Shown: positions 44,219 to 53,618, counted from the stretch's first letter. The stretch is 64,000 nucleotides of DNA from Roseiarcus sp963737365 (GCA_963737365.1 CAVTSD010000005.1:483199-547198); one strand, 5' to 3'. Program-made: numbers and translations. Notes: generated by a model not told the origin, from the sequence alone.

Positions 44219-45262
44219 CTAGCCGCGTGCGATCACGTTATGGCGGATCGCGTCGGTCACCGCCGCTAGCAGAATGACGCCGCCTTTGATCGCATAGACC
44301 GACGACAAGGACAGCCCGAGAAGCTGCAGGCCGTTGTCGACTGCGCTTAGAAACAGCACGCCAAGCAGGACGCCGATGACAGTCCCCTTGCCGCCGAACA
44401 GACTGACGCCGCCGATCACGGCGGCGCCGATCACATCGAGCAGGATCCGCTGACCAAGGATCGGCGTCCCCGCTTCAAGGCGGGCCGTGTAGATAATTGC
44501 CGCGAAAGCCGCGAACAGGCCCGAGATCGCAAAGCAGCCAATCACCACGGCTTGCACAGGCACGCCAGAAATGGCCGCAGCCTTCGGATTGAGGCCGACC
44601 GCCATCACCCAACGGCCGAAGACGGTGCGTGTGAGAAGGAGATGGACAACGATCGCGAGCACGGCCGTGATCATCGCTGCGTAGGGTACGCCGGCCACGC
44701 CGCCATAACCGATCTCGAGGAATGCGGACGGCAGGCTGCCGATGCTCGATCCAGAGCTTGTGTGAGCGGCCGTGTACCAAATCGCGGCGCCGCTGAAGAA
44801 CATCATCGTCGTTAGCGTGACGAGAAAGGACGGCATGTCGAACACGATCGTGCAGACGCCGTTTATGACCCCGATCAGAATCCCGACAACGACGATCGCC
44901 AGGATCGCGGCAGCGGGAGCCCACGGCTGTCCTGAAAGATAGCCGCCCTCGCTCGTCATGATCGAAGCGCCGACCACGCAGCCCATCGCCATGATCGAGG
45001 TGGCCGAGAGATCGATCTGGGCCACCATCAGAACCATCATGAGGCCCAAAGCTGCGATGAACAGCGGCAGGATCTGCAGAAAGATGTCCCGGAGGTTGGT
45101 GGGACTGAGGATCTCCGGGACGAAGAAGGACAGCGTAGCGACATAGACGACCGTCAGCGCAAGGACGAGATAGTCCGAGAACAGAAGCCAACGGAAAGCC
45201 CGCGCCGGGCGAGAGCGAGCATCGCCCGGGGCAGAGGACACGACGCTGCTCGTTTCCGCCAT
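44219..45262 (-). CDS. ABC sugar permease, CUT2 type (system A, first permease)
   Basis: 347 residues with an N-terminal cytoplasmic tail and about nine helices. RbsC motifs: MVAQIDLSATSIMAMGCVVG, FLVTLTTMMFFSGAAIWYTA, RWVMAVGLNPKAAAISGVPV and IGGVSLFGGKGTVIGVLLG. The stop is two bases before the ATPase start, so the genes are coupled. Confidence 0.9.
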   Translation of the reverse strand: MAETSSVVSSAPGDARSRPARAFRWLLFSDYLVLALTVVYVATLSFFVPEILSPTNLRDIFLQILPLFIAALGLMMVLMVAQIDLSATSIMAMGCVVGASIMTSEGGYLSGQPWAPAAAILAIVVVGILIGVINGVCTIVFDMPSFLVTLTTMMFFSGAAIWYTAAHTSSGSSIGSLPSAFLEIGYGGVAGVPYAAMITAVLAIVVHLLLTRTVFGRWVMAVGLNPKAAAISGVPVQAVVIGCFAISGLFAAFAAIIYTARLEAGTPILGQRILLDVIGAAVIGGVSLFGGKGTVIGVLLGVLFLSAVDNGLQLLGLSLSSVYAIKGGVILLAAVTDAIRHNVIARG

Positions 45263-45300
45263 TGGAAACCTTGCGCTCGCCTGCTCTTCACATCAAACGG

Positions 45301-46302
45301 CTATTTGTTCTTCTCTTTCCACACGTGATAGCCCCACATGTCTTCGCGTTTGCTATCAAGCGTCGCCTGACTGATCGCGAAACCAGGATCGACAAGCATC
45401 TTGTCCACAGGCTTGCCCGACCAGGTATCCTTGAAGGCGGCGTAGGCGAGGTCGACCTCGAAGAAGAGGTTCTGCACGCCGTTCACGTCCATGTATTTGT
45501 CGTTGAGCAATTTGTATCCGTTCTGGTCGCCGTCGAAGCCAGCAAACAACACATGGCCGTCTTCACCGGTCTTGTGCCACTTGCCGGCCGTCTTGAGCAC
45601 CTGCTCGATGATCTTATCCTGCGAGTCGGACGGCGAGATCAGCAGGTTGACGTCCGGGTTCGCTTGAATCGCGTTGGTCAGACCAGCGAAAGCCTTGTCC
45701 GCGTTCCATTCCGTTGCGACGCGCGACACGACTTCGACCAGGTCCTTATTCGCGTCGAGAACATCGAGCGCGCCGTCCCGGCGTTGAACCGCGTTGTTGT
45801 CGCCCAGGTCACCCATGAGGAGCACGGCCTTGTACTTGCCGCCTTGCTTCTTGGCGAGGTCGACGAGGGCCGACACGGTCATCTGCATGATTTTTCGATT
45901 GTCGGCCTGGATGGCGACGTATTTGTTGTCATTCGGAGCGGGCGGCCGGTTGAAGAAAATGATCGGGATGTTGGCCGCGTTCGCGGTTCGGATGGCTGGG
46001 ATGGCGGCGTTGTTGTCGGTTGGGATGAATACGATCCCGTCGACCTTGCGTTCGACCATCGCCTTCACTTGATCGTTCTGCTTGTTCTGGTCGCGATTGG
46101 AGATCGTCTCCAGCGTCGTCCAACCGTTCTCCTTTGCTTTCGCCTTTAGAATATTGTTGCCGGTGATCCAGAAATCAGAGTCGAAGGCGTCGAACATGAG
46201 CGCGATGGTTTTGCCGCCTGCGGCTCGCGCCGAGCGCGGCATCGTTGCGGACGCGACGGCCGTCGCGAGCGTGGCCGAAAACTGACGTCTGTTGATCTGC
46301 AT
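45301..46302 (-). CDS. ABC sugar-binding protein, CUT2 type (system A)
   Basis: 333 residues, start MQINRRQFSATLATAVASA; GGGAGGACCTC precedes the ATG. The signal region is twin-arginine-like and ends near ARAAG. The mature fold is the ribose-binding type: VKAMVERKVDGIVFIPTDNN, IPIIFFNRPPAPND, LLISPSDSQDKIIEQVL and FAGFDGDQNGYKLL. First gene of operon A, 274 bases from the divergent regulator. Ligand unknown; a hexose, pentose or sugar alcohol is likely. Confidence 0.9.
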   Translation of the reverse strand: MQINRRQFSATLATAVASATMPRSARAAGGKTIALMFDAFDSDFWITGNNILKAKAKENGWTTLETISNRDQNKQNDQVKAMVERKVDGIVFIPTDNNAAIPAIRTANAANIPIIFFNRPPAPNDNKYVAIQADNRKIMQMTVSALVDLAKKQGGKYKAVLLMGDLGDNNAVQRRDGALDVLDANKDLVEVVSRVATEWNADKAFAGLTNAIQANPDVNLLISPSDSQDKIIEQVLKTAGKWHKTGEDGHVLFAGFDGDQNGYKLLNDKYMDVNGVQNLFFEVDLAYAAFKDTWSGKPVDKMLVDPGFAISQATLDSKREDMWGYHVWKEKNK

Positions 46303-46433
46303 GAGGTCCTCCCTTTTGCGGACCCTCTGAGAGGCTGCCCGCTTTTTATTGGACCGCGATGGGAAACGGTTGCGCATCGAGCGCCGCCGCCACCCGCCGA
46401 GCCCAGTTCATTGAATTGTCCGGAGCCGTCTAG

Positions 46434-46446
46434 GTTGTCTGACAAC
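46434..46446. promoter_or_regulatory. palindromic operator 1 (system A)
   Basis: GTTGTCTGACAAC, a perfect inverted repeat around one central base, matching the short palindromes bound by FadR-subfamily GntR regulators. It occurs twice in the divergent region. Confidence 0.7.
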
Positions 46447-46474
46447 TTGATAGCCGACTCATATCAGCGTAAAG

Positions 46475-46487
46475 GTTGTCTGACAAC
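46475..46487. promoter_or_regulatory. palindromic operator 2 (system A)
   Basis: A second identical GTTGTCTGACAAC, 41 bases from the first (about four helical turns), so two bound dimers would face the same side and could loop or cooperate between the binding-protein and regulator promoters. Confidence 0.7.
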
Positions 46488-46576
46488 TGATTTTCTGCCG
46501 CGTGGAGCGGCGATCTGACGGAAGACCCTTGCCTCCTGTAAGTGTGCCGCGGCTGCGCTGAAAGCGACGGGAAATT

Positions 46577-47338
46577 TTGAACGGCAAAGCGTCGGGGCGG
46601 ACTATTTCTACGTTCATGCGAGCACCCCAATCGCCCGCGCGAGTGGCGGCGGGGATTACCGCTGAGATCGCCGCCGGCCGGCTCCGCGAAGGCGACCGCA
46701 TTCCGACAGAGATGGTGTTGTCCACGCGTTTCGGCGTCAGCCGGAGCGTTGTGCGGGAAGCGATCGCGGGCCTTCGCTCTGAGGGCGTTGTGCAGTCGCG
46801 GCAGGGAGCAGGCACATTCGTCGTCAGCCCAAAAGAAACCGCGACCTTGCGCATCGACGCTGATCTGACCAGCGATCGGGTCGTCTTCCGCAACGTCTTC
46901 GAAATGCGCGCCATCCTTGAAATCAGGGGAGCGGCTCTAGCGGCGCTAAGAGCCGATGACGAGCATCGCACTCGCATCACCGAAGCCTTCGAGAGAATGA
47001 GGAATGCGGCCGCGTGGCCTGATGAAGGCGTGACCGCTGATCTCGACTTTCACGGCTGCGTCGCGGCGGCGAGCGGTAATCCATATATCGGGATGGTTGT
47101 TGGCTTCCTCGCAGGGCAGATGCGCCAGAGCATCATGTTTATGAGGCAAAACCGGTTTGATCCGTCGGGCGACCTGGTCTCCACAAACATCGCCGAGCAT
47201 TCGGCGATCTACGACGCGCTGATGCAGCGCGATGCGCGCGCAGCCGCGCTGACGATGCTCGCCCATATTACGGCGGCGGCGAGGCGGCTTGGGTACGAGC
47301 TTTCGCCGGACGCGATCGAGCCGAGCTTGCTCGGTTAG
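46577..47338 (+). CDS. GntR/FadR-type transcriptional regulator (system A)
   Basis: 253 residues from a TTG at 46577; an ATG at 46616 (MRAPQSPARVAAG) may be the real start. The winged helix is IAAGRLREGDRIPTEMVLST followed by RFGVSRSVVREAIAGL. The C-terminal FCD domain includes LDFHGCVAAASGNPYI and NIAEHSAIYDALMQRD with metal/effector histidines. It is transcribed away from operon A and shares a 274-base region holding two palindromes, so it probably represses the operon until a sugar-derived ligand binds. Confidence 0.9.
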   Translation: MNGKASGRTISTFMRAPQSPARVAAGITAEIAAGRLREGDRIPTEMVLSTRFGVSRSVVREAIAGLRSEGVVQSRQGAGTFVVSPKETATLRIDADLTSDRVVFRNVFEMRAILEIRGAALAALRADDEHRTRITEAFERMRNAAAWPDEGVTADLDFHGCVAAASGNPYIGMVVGFLAGQMRQSIMFMRQNRFDPSGDLVSTNIAEHSAIYDALMQRDARAAALTMLAHITAAARRLGYELSPDAIEPSLLG

Positions 47339-47640
47339 AGCGCTCGTGCCCAGCACACGCCGGAGACGGTTCGAGGCTTGGACATACGACACGCGCAGAG
47401 GAGTTGCATACGTCTCTCCTTACCATGAGCAGTCCGTCGGCGACCTTATTGAACTTTGCCTGGTTTCGATGCCGTTGCATTGTCCCAGGGCGGTGGACGT
47501 GGGCGTGAGTGCACGACTCTCGACTTGCGCAATCACCGATGGTGGAACTCGGCGAGAGCGAACACACGTGCGGGGGCACCTAATCACGGTTGCTAGCCGG
47601 CCGAGGGTATTCGGGATGGCTTTACCTTCATGAGCTCAGA
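47339..47640. other. convergent intergenic stretch
   Basis: About 300 bases between the ends of the system A regulator and the system B ATPase. No gene, RNA or clear terminator hairpin was identified. Confidence 0.35.
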
Positions 47641-49164
47641 CTAGACCATAGAGGACACCACCCGCTCTTGGGTCAGGTCCGGTCCGGCCTCCAGCTCAGA
47701 AACCACCCCGCCCTCGCGCATGACATAGACGCGGTCGCTGATGCCGATAAGTTCAGGCAGCTCGCTACTGATCATGAGGATCGCAACTCCACTGTCGGCG
47801 ATCTGATCGATCAGATCGTGGATTTGGGCTTTGGCGCCCACGTCTATGCCCCGGGTGGGCTCGTCCAGCATGAGCAATCGCGGCGCGGTGCTGAGCCACT
47901 TGCCGAGCACACACTTCTGCTGATTGCCGCCGCTCAAGGTTGCCACCAGCTGCTCGCTGGACCGCGCGACGATGTTCAACTGCTGGATGAGGGCGGCAGC
48001 TTGGCGCTCCTCTCGGGGCGTGGACAGGAAGCCAAGAGTGGAAACGGAACCCAGAGAGGCGAGCGTGATGTTGTCGCGGATGGACATGGGCGGGATAAGC
48101 CCCTCGGTCTTTCGGTCCTCGGAAAGATAGGCCATGCCGGCCCGGATCAGCCGCGCCGGCCCCCAGCCGTCGATCTTCGCGCCAAGATAGCGCACCTCGC
48201 CGCCGTGGAAGCGGCGCACCCCGAACACGGACTTGGCCAGTTGAGTGCGCCCACTCCCCACGAGCCCGCCAAGGCCCACCACCTCGCCTCGCCGCACAAG
48301 CAGATCGATGGGCGGAGTGTGGGAGGTCAGGCGAAGTCCGCGCACCTCCAGCACTGGCTCCGGGTGCACCGTGTGGGTGCGCGGATACATCTCGTCGACG
48401 GATCGCCCGGCCATCATCCAGATCACCGAATCCCGTTTGAAGTCCTGGATCGGCAGCGAGCCCACCCGGCGACCATCGCGAAGCACCGTGAAGCGATCGC
48501 CGATGGCGAGGATCTCCTCGAAGCGGTGGGATATGTAGACAATGCCCATGCCGTCCGCCCGCATCCGACGGATCAGATCGAACAGCATGTCGATCTCCCG
48601 TTTGGTGAGGCTGGCTGTGGGTTCGTCCATGATGACCACCCGCGACTTGAAGGACATCGCCTTGGCGATCTCCACCAGTTGCTGCTGGGCAGTGGAAAGC
48701 CTGGACACGGGCAAGCGCGGATCCAGATTCGCCCCCAGGGCCTTGAGCAGTTCGGCGCTGCGCCGGACCATTTCGCCTGCATCCTTGAGCCCACGCCGAC
48801 GCGGCTCGCGCCCCAAGAAGATGTTGTGCGCCACGTCCAGATTGGCGCAAAGGTTGAGCTCCTGGTGGATAAAGGCGACGCCATTCCTTCGCGCGTCCCG
48901 AGCATTGGCGAAGGTGGCGGTCTCCCCGGAGATTCTCAACTCGCCGCTGTCCGGCGGGATGACGCCGCCCAGGATCTTCATCAAGGTGCTCTTGCCGGCG
49001 CCATTCTCGCCAACCAGCACATGAACCTCGCCGGGAAAGACATCGAAGTCCACCCCGTCCAGGATCTTCACTTCCGTGTTGCGCAGCCGCCGGCCATCGC
49101 CGCCATATATGAACTTGGAGACGCCACGCATGGAGGCTAACGGTTCCACGATCGTCTCCTTCAC
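47641..49164 (-). CDS. ABC sugar ATPase, CUT2 type (system B)
   Basis: 507 residues, start MKETIVEPLASMRGVSKF. Two ATPase halves: GENGAGKSTLMKILGG, LSTAQQQLVEIAKAM and VVIMDEPTASLTKRE; then LSGGNQQKCVLGKWLSTA and LLMLDEPTRGIDVGAKAQIH. Last gene of operon B, overlapping the previous permease by four bases. Base composition and codon use of operon B look somewhat smoother and more GC-ending than systems A and C, hinting at a separate origin; this is an impression, not a measured value. Confidence 0.92.
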   Translation of the reverse strand: MKETIVEPLASMRGVSKFIYGGDGRRLRNTEVKILDGVDFDVFPGEVHVLVGENGAGKSTLMKILGGVIPPDSGELRISGETATFANARDARRNGVAFIHQELNLCANLDVAHNIFLGREPRRRGLKDAGEMVRRSAELLKALGANLDPRLPVSRLSTAQQQLVEIAKAMSFKSRVVIMDEPTASLTKREIDMLFDLIRRMRADGMGIVYISHRFEEILAIGDRFTVLRDGRRVGSLPIQDFKRDSVIWMMAGRSVDEMYPRTHTVHPEPVLEVRGLRLTSHTPPIDLLVRRGEVVGLGGLVGSGRTQLAKSVFGVRRFHGGEVRYLGAKIDGWGPARLIRAGMAYLSEDRKTEGLIPPMSIRDNITLASLGSVSTLGFLSTPREERQAAALIQQLNIVARSSEQLVATLSGGNQQKCVLGKWLSTAPRLLMLDEPTRGIDVGAKAQIHDLIDQIADSGVAILMISSELPELIGISDRVYVMREGGVVSELEAGPDLTQERVVSSMV

Positions 49165-50207
49165 GCACGGCGGTTGGATAGGTTACCGAAGACGATGGCC
49201 ACCAGGATGATGACGCCCTGGACAGCAAGATACAGGTTGTAGTTGACCCCCATCAGATTGATGCAGTTCTCGATGATCTTGATGGACAGCACCCCGAGGA
49301 TGCTGTTCACCACCGACCCCACGCCGCCGAACAGGCTGGCGCCGCCGACGATCGCGCCGGTCACCACTTCGAAGGTGAACGCCCCGCCGCCCATGTTGGG
49401 CTGAGCGGCGTTCACCCGGATGGTGAACAAGAGGCCAGAAAGCGCCGCGAGCGTCGCGCAGAGTGCGTAGACGGTGACGTTGATCCGGGCGTTGGGCACG
49501 CCGCTCAACGCGGCCGCCCGGGCACCGAGGCCGAACGCCTCGAGTTGCCGGCCAAAGATGGTCCGGCTGATCAGCACGTGGAACACGACCGCCACGCCCA
49601 GGGCGAGGAACACAGCCGAGGGCAGCCCGAACATTGGCGTGCGCCCAATCGCCAGGAAGTCCTTAGGCAGTCGATTGATGTTTGAGCCCTGGCTGACGAT
49701 CTGGGCGATCCCATAAAACACGTACCCGGTTCCGAGCGTGGCGATGAACGCTGGGACCCGCATGAACTGCGTAATCAACCCGTTGCAGAGCCCTAGGCCC
49801 AAGCCCAGCACGAGGACCGACGCCAGCACCGCAGGCGCGGGCCAGGCCCATGTGTTCACCAGAATTCCGGAAGCGATCGAGGCGAGCCCAACCACGTAGC
49901 CAAGGGACAGGTCGATGCCGCCGGTCATCAGCACCATGGTCATGCCGATCACAGCGATTGCGGGAATGGCGGACTGCTTCAGGATCACCGCCGCATTGTC
50001 CACGTCGGCGAAATTCTTCACGAACAGGCTGGCGAGCACCACCAGCGCCAGAAAGATGGTCGGGGCGACGTTGCGACCAACCAAGTCGAGGAAGCTTCCG
50101 TAGGTGATCCGGGCCGGCCTCTTCAGCGCAGTGGCCGAGGCTTCGACTGGCGGCTCCTTGTGTTCGCCGGGGCCATCGTTGGCCCTGATGTCGTCCCGAG
50201 CGCTCAT
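49161..50207 (-). CDS. ABC sugar permease, CUT2 type (system B, second permease)
   Basis: 348 residues, start MSARDDIRANDGPGEHK at 50207. About nine helices; motifs MTGGIDLSLGYVVGLASIAS, FIATLGTGYVFYGIAQIVS, RQLEAFGLGARAAALSGVPN and GGASLFGGVGSVVNSILGV. The long charged N-terminal tail (residues 1-38) is unusual for RbsC-type permeases. Overlaps both neighbours by four bases. Confidence 0.9.
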   Translation of the reverse strand: MSARDDIRANDGPGEHKEPPVEASATALKRPARITYGSFLDLVGRNVAPTIFLALVVLASLFVKNFADVDNAAVILKQSAIPAIAVIGMTMVLMTGGIDLSLGYVVGLASIASGILVNTWAWPAPAVLASVLVLGLGLGLCNGLITQFMRVPAFIATLGTGYVFYGIAQIVSQGSNINRLPKDFLAIGRTPMFGLPSAVFLALGVAVVFHVLISRTIFGRQLEAFGLGARAAALSGVPNARINVTVYALCATLAALSGLLFTIRVNAAQPNMGGGAFTFEVVTGAIVGGASLFGGVGSVVNSILGVLSIKIIENCINLMGVNYNLYLAVQGVIILVAIVFGNLSNRRA

Positions 50208-51190
50208 AAGGCTCCCCGGGTGGCCAGCTCGCTGTGTCGATGAATCGTTCCGCTCAGATAGACGATGACGATGATGATGGAGCCGATGAAGACGTTCTGC
50301 ATGAAGGGATGAATCCCGAGCAGGTTGAGCACGTTGCGTAGGCACCCGATGACCAGCGCCCCAACGACGGCCATGGGCACTGAGCCGCGCCCTCCAGCTA
50401 GATCCACGCCGCCGATGATGCAGGCGGCGATGACGTCCAGTTGGTAGGCGTCACCCTGTGTGGGGTGGACAGTGTCCAACTGGGCAGACAGCAGTAGGCC
50501 CGACACGGCGGCGCAGAAGCCGGAGAAGCCGAATACCAAGAACTGCAACCGGGCGGCGCTGAGGCCCTCCTGGCGCAGCACGGCTTCGTTGCCGCCGAGC
50601 GCGTAGATGTGGTTGCCGAGCGCCGTGAAGCGCTGGATGAAAAAGCCCAGCGCGAGGAAAGCCAACAACAGCAGGTCGGACAGGGGGACACCGCCAAGCG
50701 CGCCGTTGCCAATGAATACGAAGCGCTCTGGGAAGCCACCGATCGAGCTGCCGCCGTTCATGGTCAAGGCGAGGCCCTGGCTAATCTGGCCCACCACCAG
50801 TGTGGTGATGAAGGCGGGCACAGCGAGCTTGGACACCATAAGGCCGTTAAACAGGCCGAGGATGATTCCGGCGAGCAAACCAGCGGCAAGGCTCACCGGC
50901 AGGTCGATCCCAGCGAGCATTAGGATGCCGCTGATCATCGGGCAGAACGCCAGCAGACCGGCCAGCGACAGGTCGATCCCCTTGATGACGATGACGAATG
51001 TCATCCCCACCGCGCAGATGCCAGTGATGGACGATTGCCTGATGACGTTGAGCAGGTTCGACAGATCCAGGAAGTGCGGGACCTGCGAGCCGAGCGCAAG
51101 GAACACCGCGACGGGGATGAGGAGGAACAGTCCTCGCCGCGCCGCGGGATGGAGGTTCACCGGCTCAGAACGCCCGATCAGAACGCCCAC
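50204..51190 (-). CDS. ABC sugar permease, CUT2 type (system B, first permease)
   Basis: 328 residues if the GTG at 51188-51190 is used, overlapping the binding-protein stop by 13 bases; a GTG at 51157 (encoding VNLHPAARRG) is an alternative. RbsC motifs: VIKGIDLSLAGLLAFCPMIS, FITTLVVGQISQGLALTMN, NHIYALGGNEAVLRQEGLS and IIGGVDLAGGRGSVPMAVVG. Forms the membrane channel of system B with the next permease. Confidence 0.88.
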   Translation of the reverse strand: MGVLIGRSEPVNLHPAARRGLFLLIPVAVFLALGSQVPHFLDLSNLLNVIRQSSITGICAVGMTFVIVIKGIDLSLAGLLAFCPMISGILMLAGIDLPVSLAAGLLAGIILGLFNGLMVSKLAVPAFITTLVVGQISQGLALTMNGGSSIGGFPERFVFIGNGALGGVPLSDLLLLAFLALGFFIQRFTALGNHIYALGGNEAVLRQEGLSAARLQFLVFGFSGFCAAVSGLLLSAQLDTVHPTQGDAYQLDVIAACIIGGVDLAGGRGSVPMAVVGALVIGCLRNVLNLLGIHPFMQNVFIGSIIIVIVYLSGTIHRHSELATRGAL

Positions 51191-52119
51191 TTGCGAGCTT
51201 CAGCCAGGTTGGCCTTGTCGTAAACCATGGTGCCCGAATCGATCACCTTGGGGATGCTGTCGGCGGCTTTCTTTCCTCCGAGGACGGCGAGCAGGTTTTC
51301 GACCGCGATTGGACCCATCTTGCCTGGAAACTGAGCCATGGTTCCCACAATGGCGCCTTGCTCCACGAGATCCACCGCCTTCTTGGATCCGTCGACCGAC
51401 AGGATCTTGATGCCCGTGCGGTTGGCGTCGCCAGCAGCCTGGAGGACGCCGTCCAACATCACGTCGGAAGCGCTGAACAGGCCATCCACGTTCTTGTTGG
51501 CCTGGAGCATGTTCTCGGTCACCTGCATGGCCACCGAATTGGTCCAGTTACCGGGTTGTTCGCCCACCACGACGAGGCCGCTGCCCTGGATGCCCGCTTT
51601 GAATCCGTCGACCCGCAGGTCGCCCGCCAGACTGCCATTGGCGCCACGGACGATTAGAACGTTGCCCTTGTCGCCCAACTCCTTGACCATACGCTCGCCC
51701 GCGGTCTTGCCGGCATTAAAGTTGTCGGTGCCGACGTAAGAGATATACAGGCCCTCGTTGCCCTTCTCCACCGAGGAGTCCACCACGATGACCGGGATCT
51801 TGGCCGCCTGAGCCTTCTTCAGGACAGGCACAACCGCCTTGCCGTCCATGGGGCTGAGAATGATGGCGTCGACCTTTTTAGCGATGAGGTCCTCCACCTG
51901 ATTCACCTGGATGGACACACCTGTCTCCTCACCGGCGGTGACCAAGAGAAACTTGTTACCGGACTTCTCGACCGCGTCCTGGATGGAAGTGGCGATAGCC
52001 TTCTGGAAGTCGTCGTTGGTAACTGTCTTCACGCTGAAGGCGATTGTAAGGGGCGTCTCGGCGAGAGCTGCGGTCGAGAAGAACGCTAGTCCCATGGTCA
52101 TTGCGATAAAACGTTTCAA
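51178..52119 (-). CDS. ABC sugar-binding protein, CUT2 type (system B)
   Basis: 313 residues. Signal peptide MKRFIAMTMGLAFFSTAALA with cleavage before ETPLTIAF. Ribose-binding fold: VEDLIAKKVDAIILSPMDGK, KIPVIVVDSSVEKGNEGLYI, GLFSASDVMLDGVLQAAG and ILSVDGSKKAVDLV. It is the first gene of operon B and lies back to back with the idonate/gluconate dehydrogenase genes, so the ligand may be L-idonate, 5-keto-gluconate or a related hexonate. Confidence 0.9.
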   Translation of the reverse strand: MKRFIAMTMGLAFFSTAALAETPLTIAFSVKTVTNDDFQKAIATSIQDAVEKSGNKFLLVTAGEETGVSIQVNQVEDLIAKKVDAIILSPMDGKAVVPVLKKAQAAKIPVIVVDSSVEKGNEGLYISYVGTDNFNAGKTAGERMVKELGDKGNVLIVRGANGSLAGDLRVDGFKAGIQGSGLVVVGEQPGNWTNSVAMQVTENMLQANKNVDGLFSASDVMLDGVLQAAGDANRTGIKILSVDGSKKAVDLVEQGAIVGTMAQFPGKMGPIAVENLLAVLGGKKAADSIPKVIDSGTMVYDKANLAEARKWAF

Positions 52120-52555
52120 GGCATGTCCTCCGTTTTTAGTCGTTATAAATCATTGTGTTGGCTGACCGCTGCGATAGTCATGCCTGGAAGCCCTTCCGTC
52201 CATCGCAGCTTCGAGCTTTCCCGTTCGCCGGCTTTGCGGCGTTGCAATATTACGATTTATCATATAAATGACTTCAGTCAAGATCGAGGTTGGCCGTTCG
52301 AGGCTTTATGGGGCAAGCCGCGGGATGCGCCATTCGTCCAGGGAGGCTTCGGCAGTTGCCGGTTGATTTGTCGACGGGGCGCCAAGTGGTAAGCGGTGCT
52401 CGATCACGGCCGACTTCCGGGGGGGGCTTGGCGCTGCCGTTTCAGCTAGCTCGACCGTCTGCTAGCTCTGTGATCGCGCACACGAGAAGCGAGGCTTCGG
52501 CGAACGCTGCCCCCGTGCGGGCCCCAATTCCGAACTCGTCTGCGGATCACGACCA
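52120..52555. promoter_or_regulatory. divergent promoter region of system B
   Basis: 436 bases between the divergent binding-protein and dehydrogenase genes. It contains the palindrome ATTTAT-CAT-ATAAAT at 52255-52269 and a related half-site ATAAATCAT at 52145-52153 near the binding-protein start. The AT-rich parts contrast with the GC-rich surroundings and probably include both promoters. The likely regulator is encoded at 54439-55230. Confidence 0.5.
52255..52269. promoter_or_regulatory. palindromic candidate operator (system B)
   Basis: ATTTATCATATAAAT: two six-base arms, exact reverse complements, around CAT. Candidate site for the FadR-type regulator at 54439. Confidence 0.5.
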
Positions 52556-53587
52556 ATGAAAGCCATAGTCATCCACGCTCCCAACGATCTGCGCTACGAG
52601 CAGGTTGCGGATCAGCCTCTCGGTCGAGACGACGTGCGGGTGAAGATCGAAGTCGGGGGCATCTGTGGATCGGACCTTCACTATTACCGTCACGGCGGGT
52701 TCGGCACCGTGAAGATTCGTCATCCCATGATCCTCGGGCATGAGATCGCGGGCGTCATTGCTGAGACGGGCGAGGACGTGACCTCGCTCCGGATCGGCCA
52801 GCGGGTGGCCGTCAATCCAAGCCTGTCCTGCGGTGTCTGCGCCTTTTGCCGGAAGGGCCTGCGCAACCATTGTTCGGACATGCGCTTCTACGGCAGCGCG
52901 ATGCGGACTCCCCATGTCGACGGCGGCTTTCGCGAGGCGCTGGTTTGCAAGGTGGAGCAAGCAATTCCAATTCCGGACACGATGACTCTCGGTGAGGCCG
53001 CCTTCACCGAGCCAGTCGCTGTGTGCCTGCATGCAGCGACGCGGCCCGGGTCGCTACTCAGTAAGAGGGTGCTGGTGTTGGGCGCCGGGCCGATCGGCAC
53101 GATTTTGGCCCTCATAGCGCGGAGCGCCGGCGCGAGCTTCGTCGCCGTTGGCGATGTGATTGACGGGCCCTTGCGCCGCCTACCCGACCTCGGGGTTGAC
53201 GAAACGATCAACGTCGCAACAGAGGCTGATCGCCTCGCAAGACACGCCGAGGGCAAGGGAACCTTCGACATCGTCTTCGAGGCTTCCGGAAGCGCGGGAG
53301 CCATCATCTCGGCGCTTGATGTCGTCAAGCCGCGCGGCACGATTGTATGCGTGGGTCAGGGCGCGCGGCCGGAGATCAACATGTCGGCGATCGTGACCAA
53401 AGAGATCGATGTGATCGGCAGCTTCCGCTTCGATGAGGAATTTCGTCTGGCGATCAGTTATATCGCCCGCAACCGCGCGCAGATCCGAGCGCTCTTGACC
53501 GCCACCATGCCCGCCTCCGAACCGACCCCGGCCTTCGATCTCGCGGCGGACAAGAGCCGCTCGGTCAAGGTTCACCTCCAGTTTTGA
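52556..53587 (+). CDS. idnD: L-idonate 5-dehydrogenase-like zinc alcohol dehydrogenase
   Basis: 343 residues, medium-chain dehydrogenase. Catalytic zinc ligands lie in ICGSDLHYYRHGGFG (cysteine), GHEIAG (histidine-glutamate) and the FTEPVAV region; the structural zinc is held by CGVCAFCRKGLRNHC. The NAD motif is VLGAGPIGTILALIA. The HYYRHGGFG segment is typical of IdnD, which oxidises L-idonate to 5-keto-D-gluconate. The next gene is a gluconate 5-dehydrogenase-type SDR, the canonical partner. The exact substrate could also be another hexonate or polyol. Confidence 0.8.
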   Translation: MKAIVIHAPNDLRYEQVADQPLGRDDVRVKIEVGGICGSDLHYYRHGGFGTVKIRHPMILGHEIAGVIAETGEDVTSLRIGQRVAVNPSLSCGVCAFCRKGLRNHCSDMRFYGSAMRTPHVDGGFREALVCKVEQAIPIPDTMTLGEAAFTEPVAVCLHAATRPGSLLSKRVLVLGAGPIGTILALIARSAGASFVAVGDVIDGPLRRLPDLGVDETINVATEADRLARHAEGKGTFDIVFEASGSAGAIISALDVVKPRGTIVCVGQGARPEINMSAIVTKEIDVIGSFRFDEEFRLAISYIARNRAQIRALLTATMPASEPTPAFDLAADKSRSVKVHLQF

Positions 53588-53618
53588 CGGGTCAGGGCGC
53601 GGCCTCGAAGGAACCCGA

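Noticed and set aside
45262..46149. 295-residue plus-strand open frame
   Set aside because: Antisense shadow of the system A binding protein.
47590..49140. 516-residue plus-strand open frame
   Set aside because: It lies antisense to the system B ATPase, has no recognisable domain, and its composition is that of a mirror frame in GC-rich DNA.
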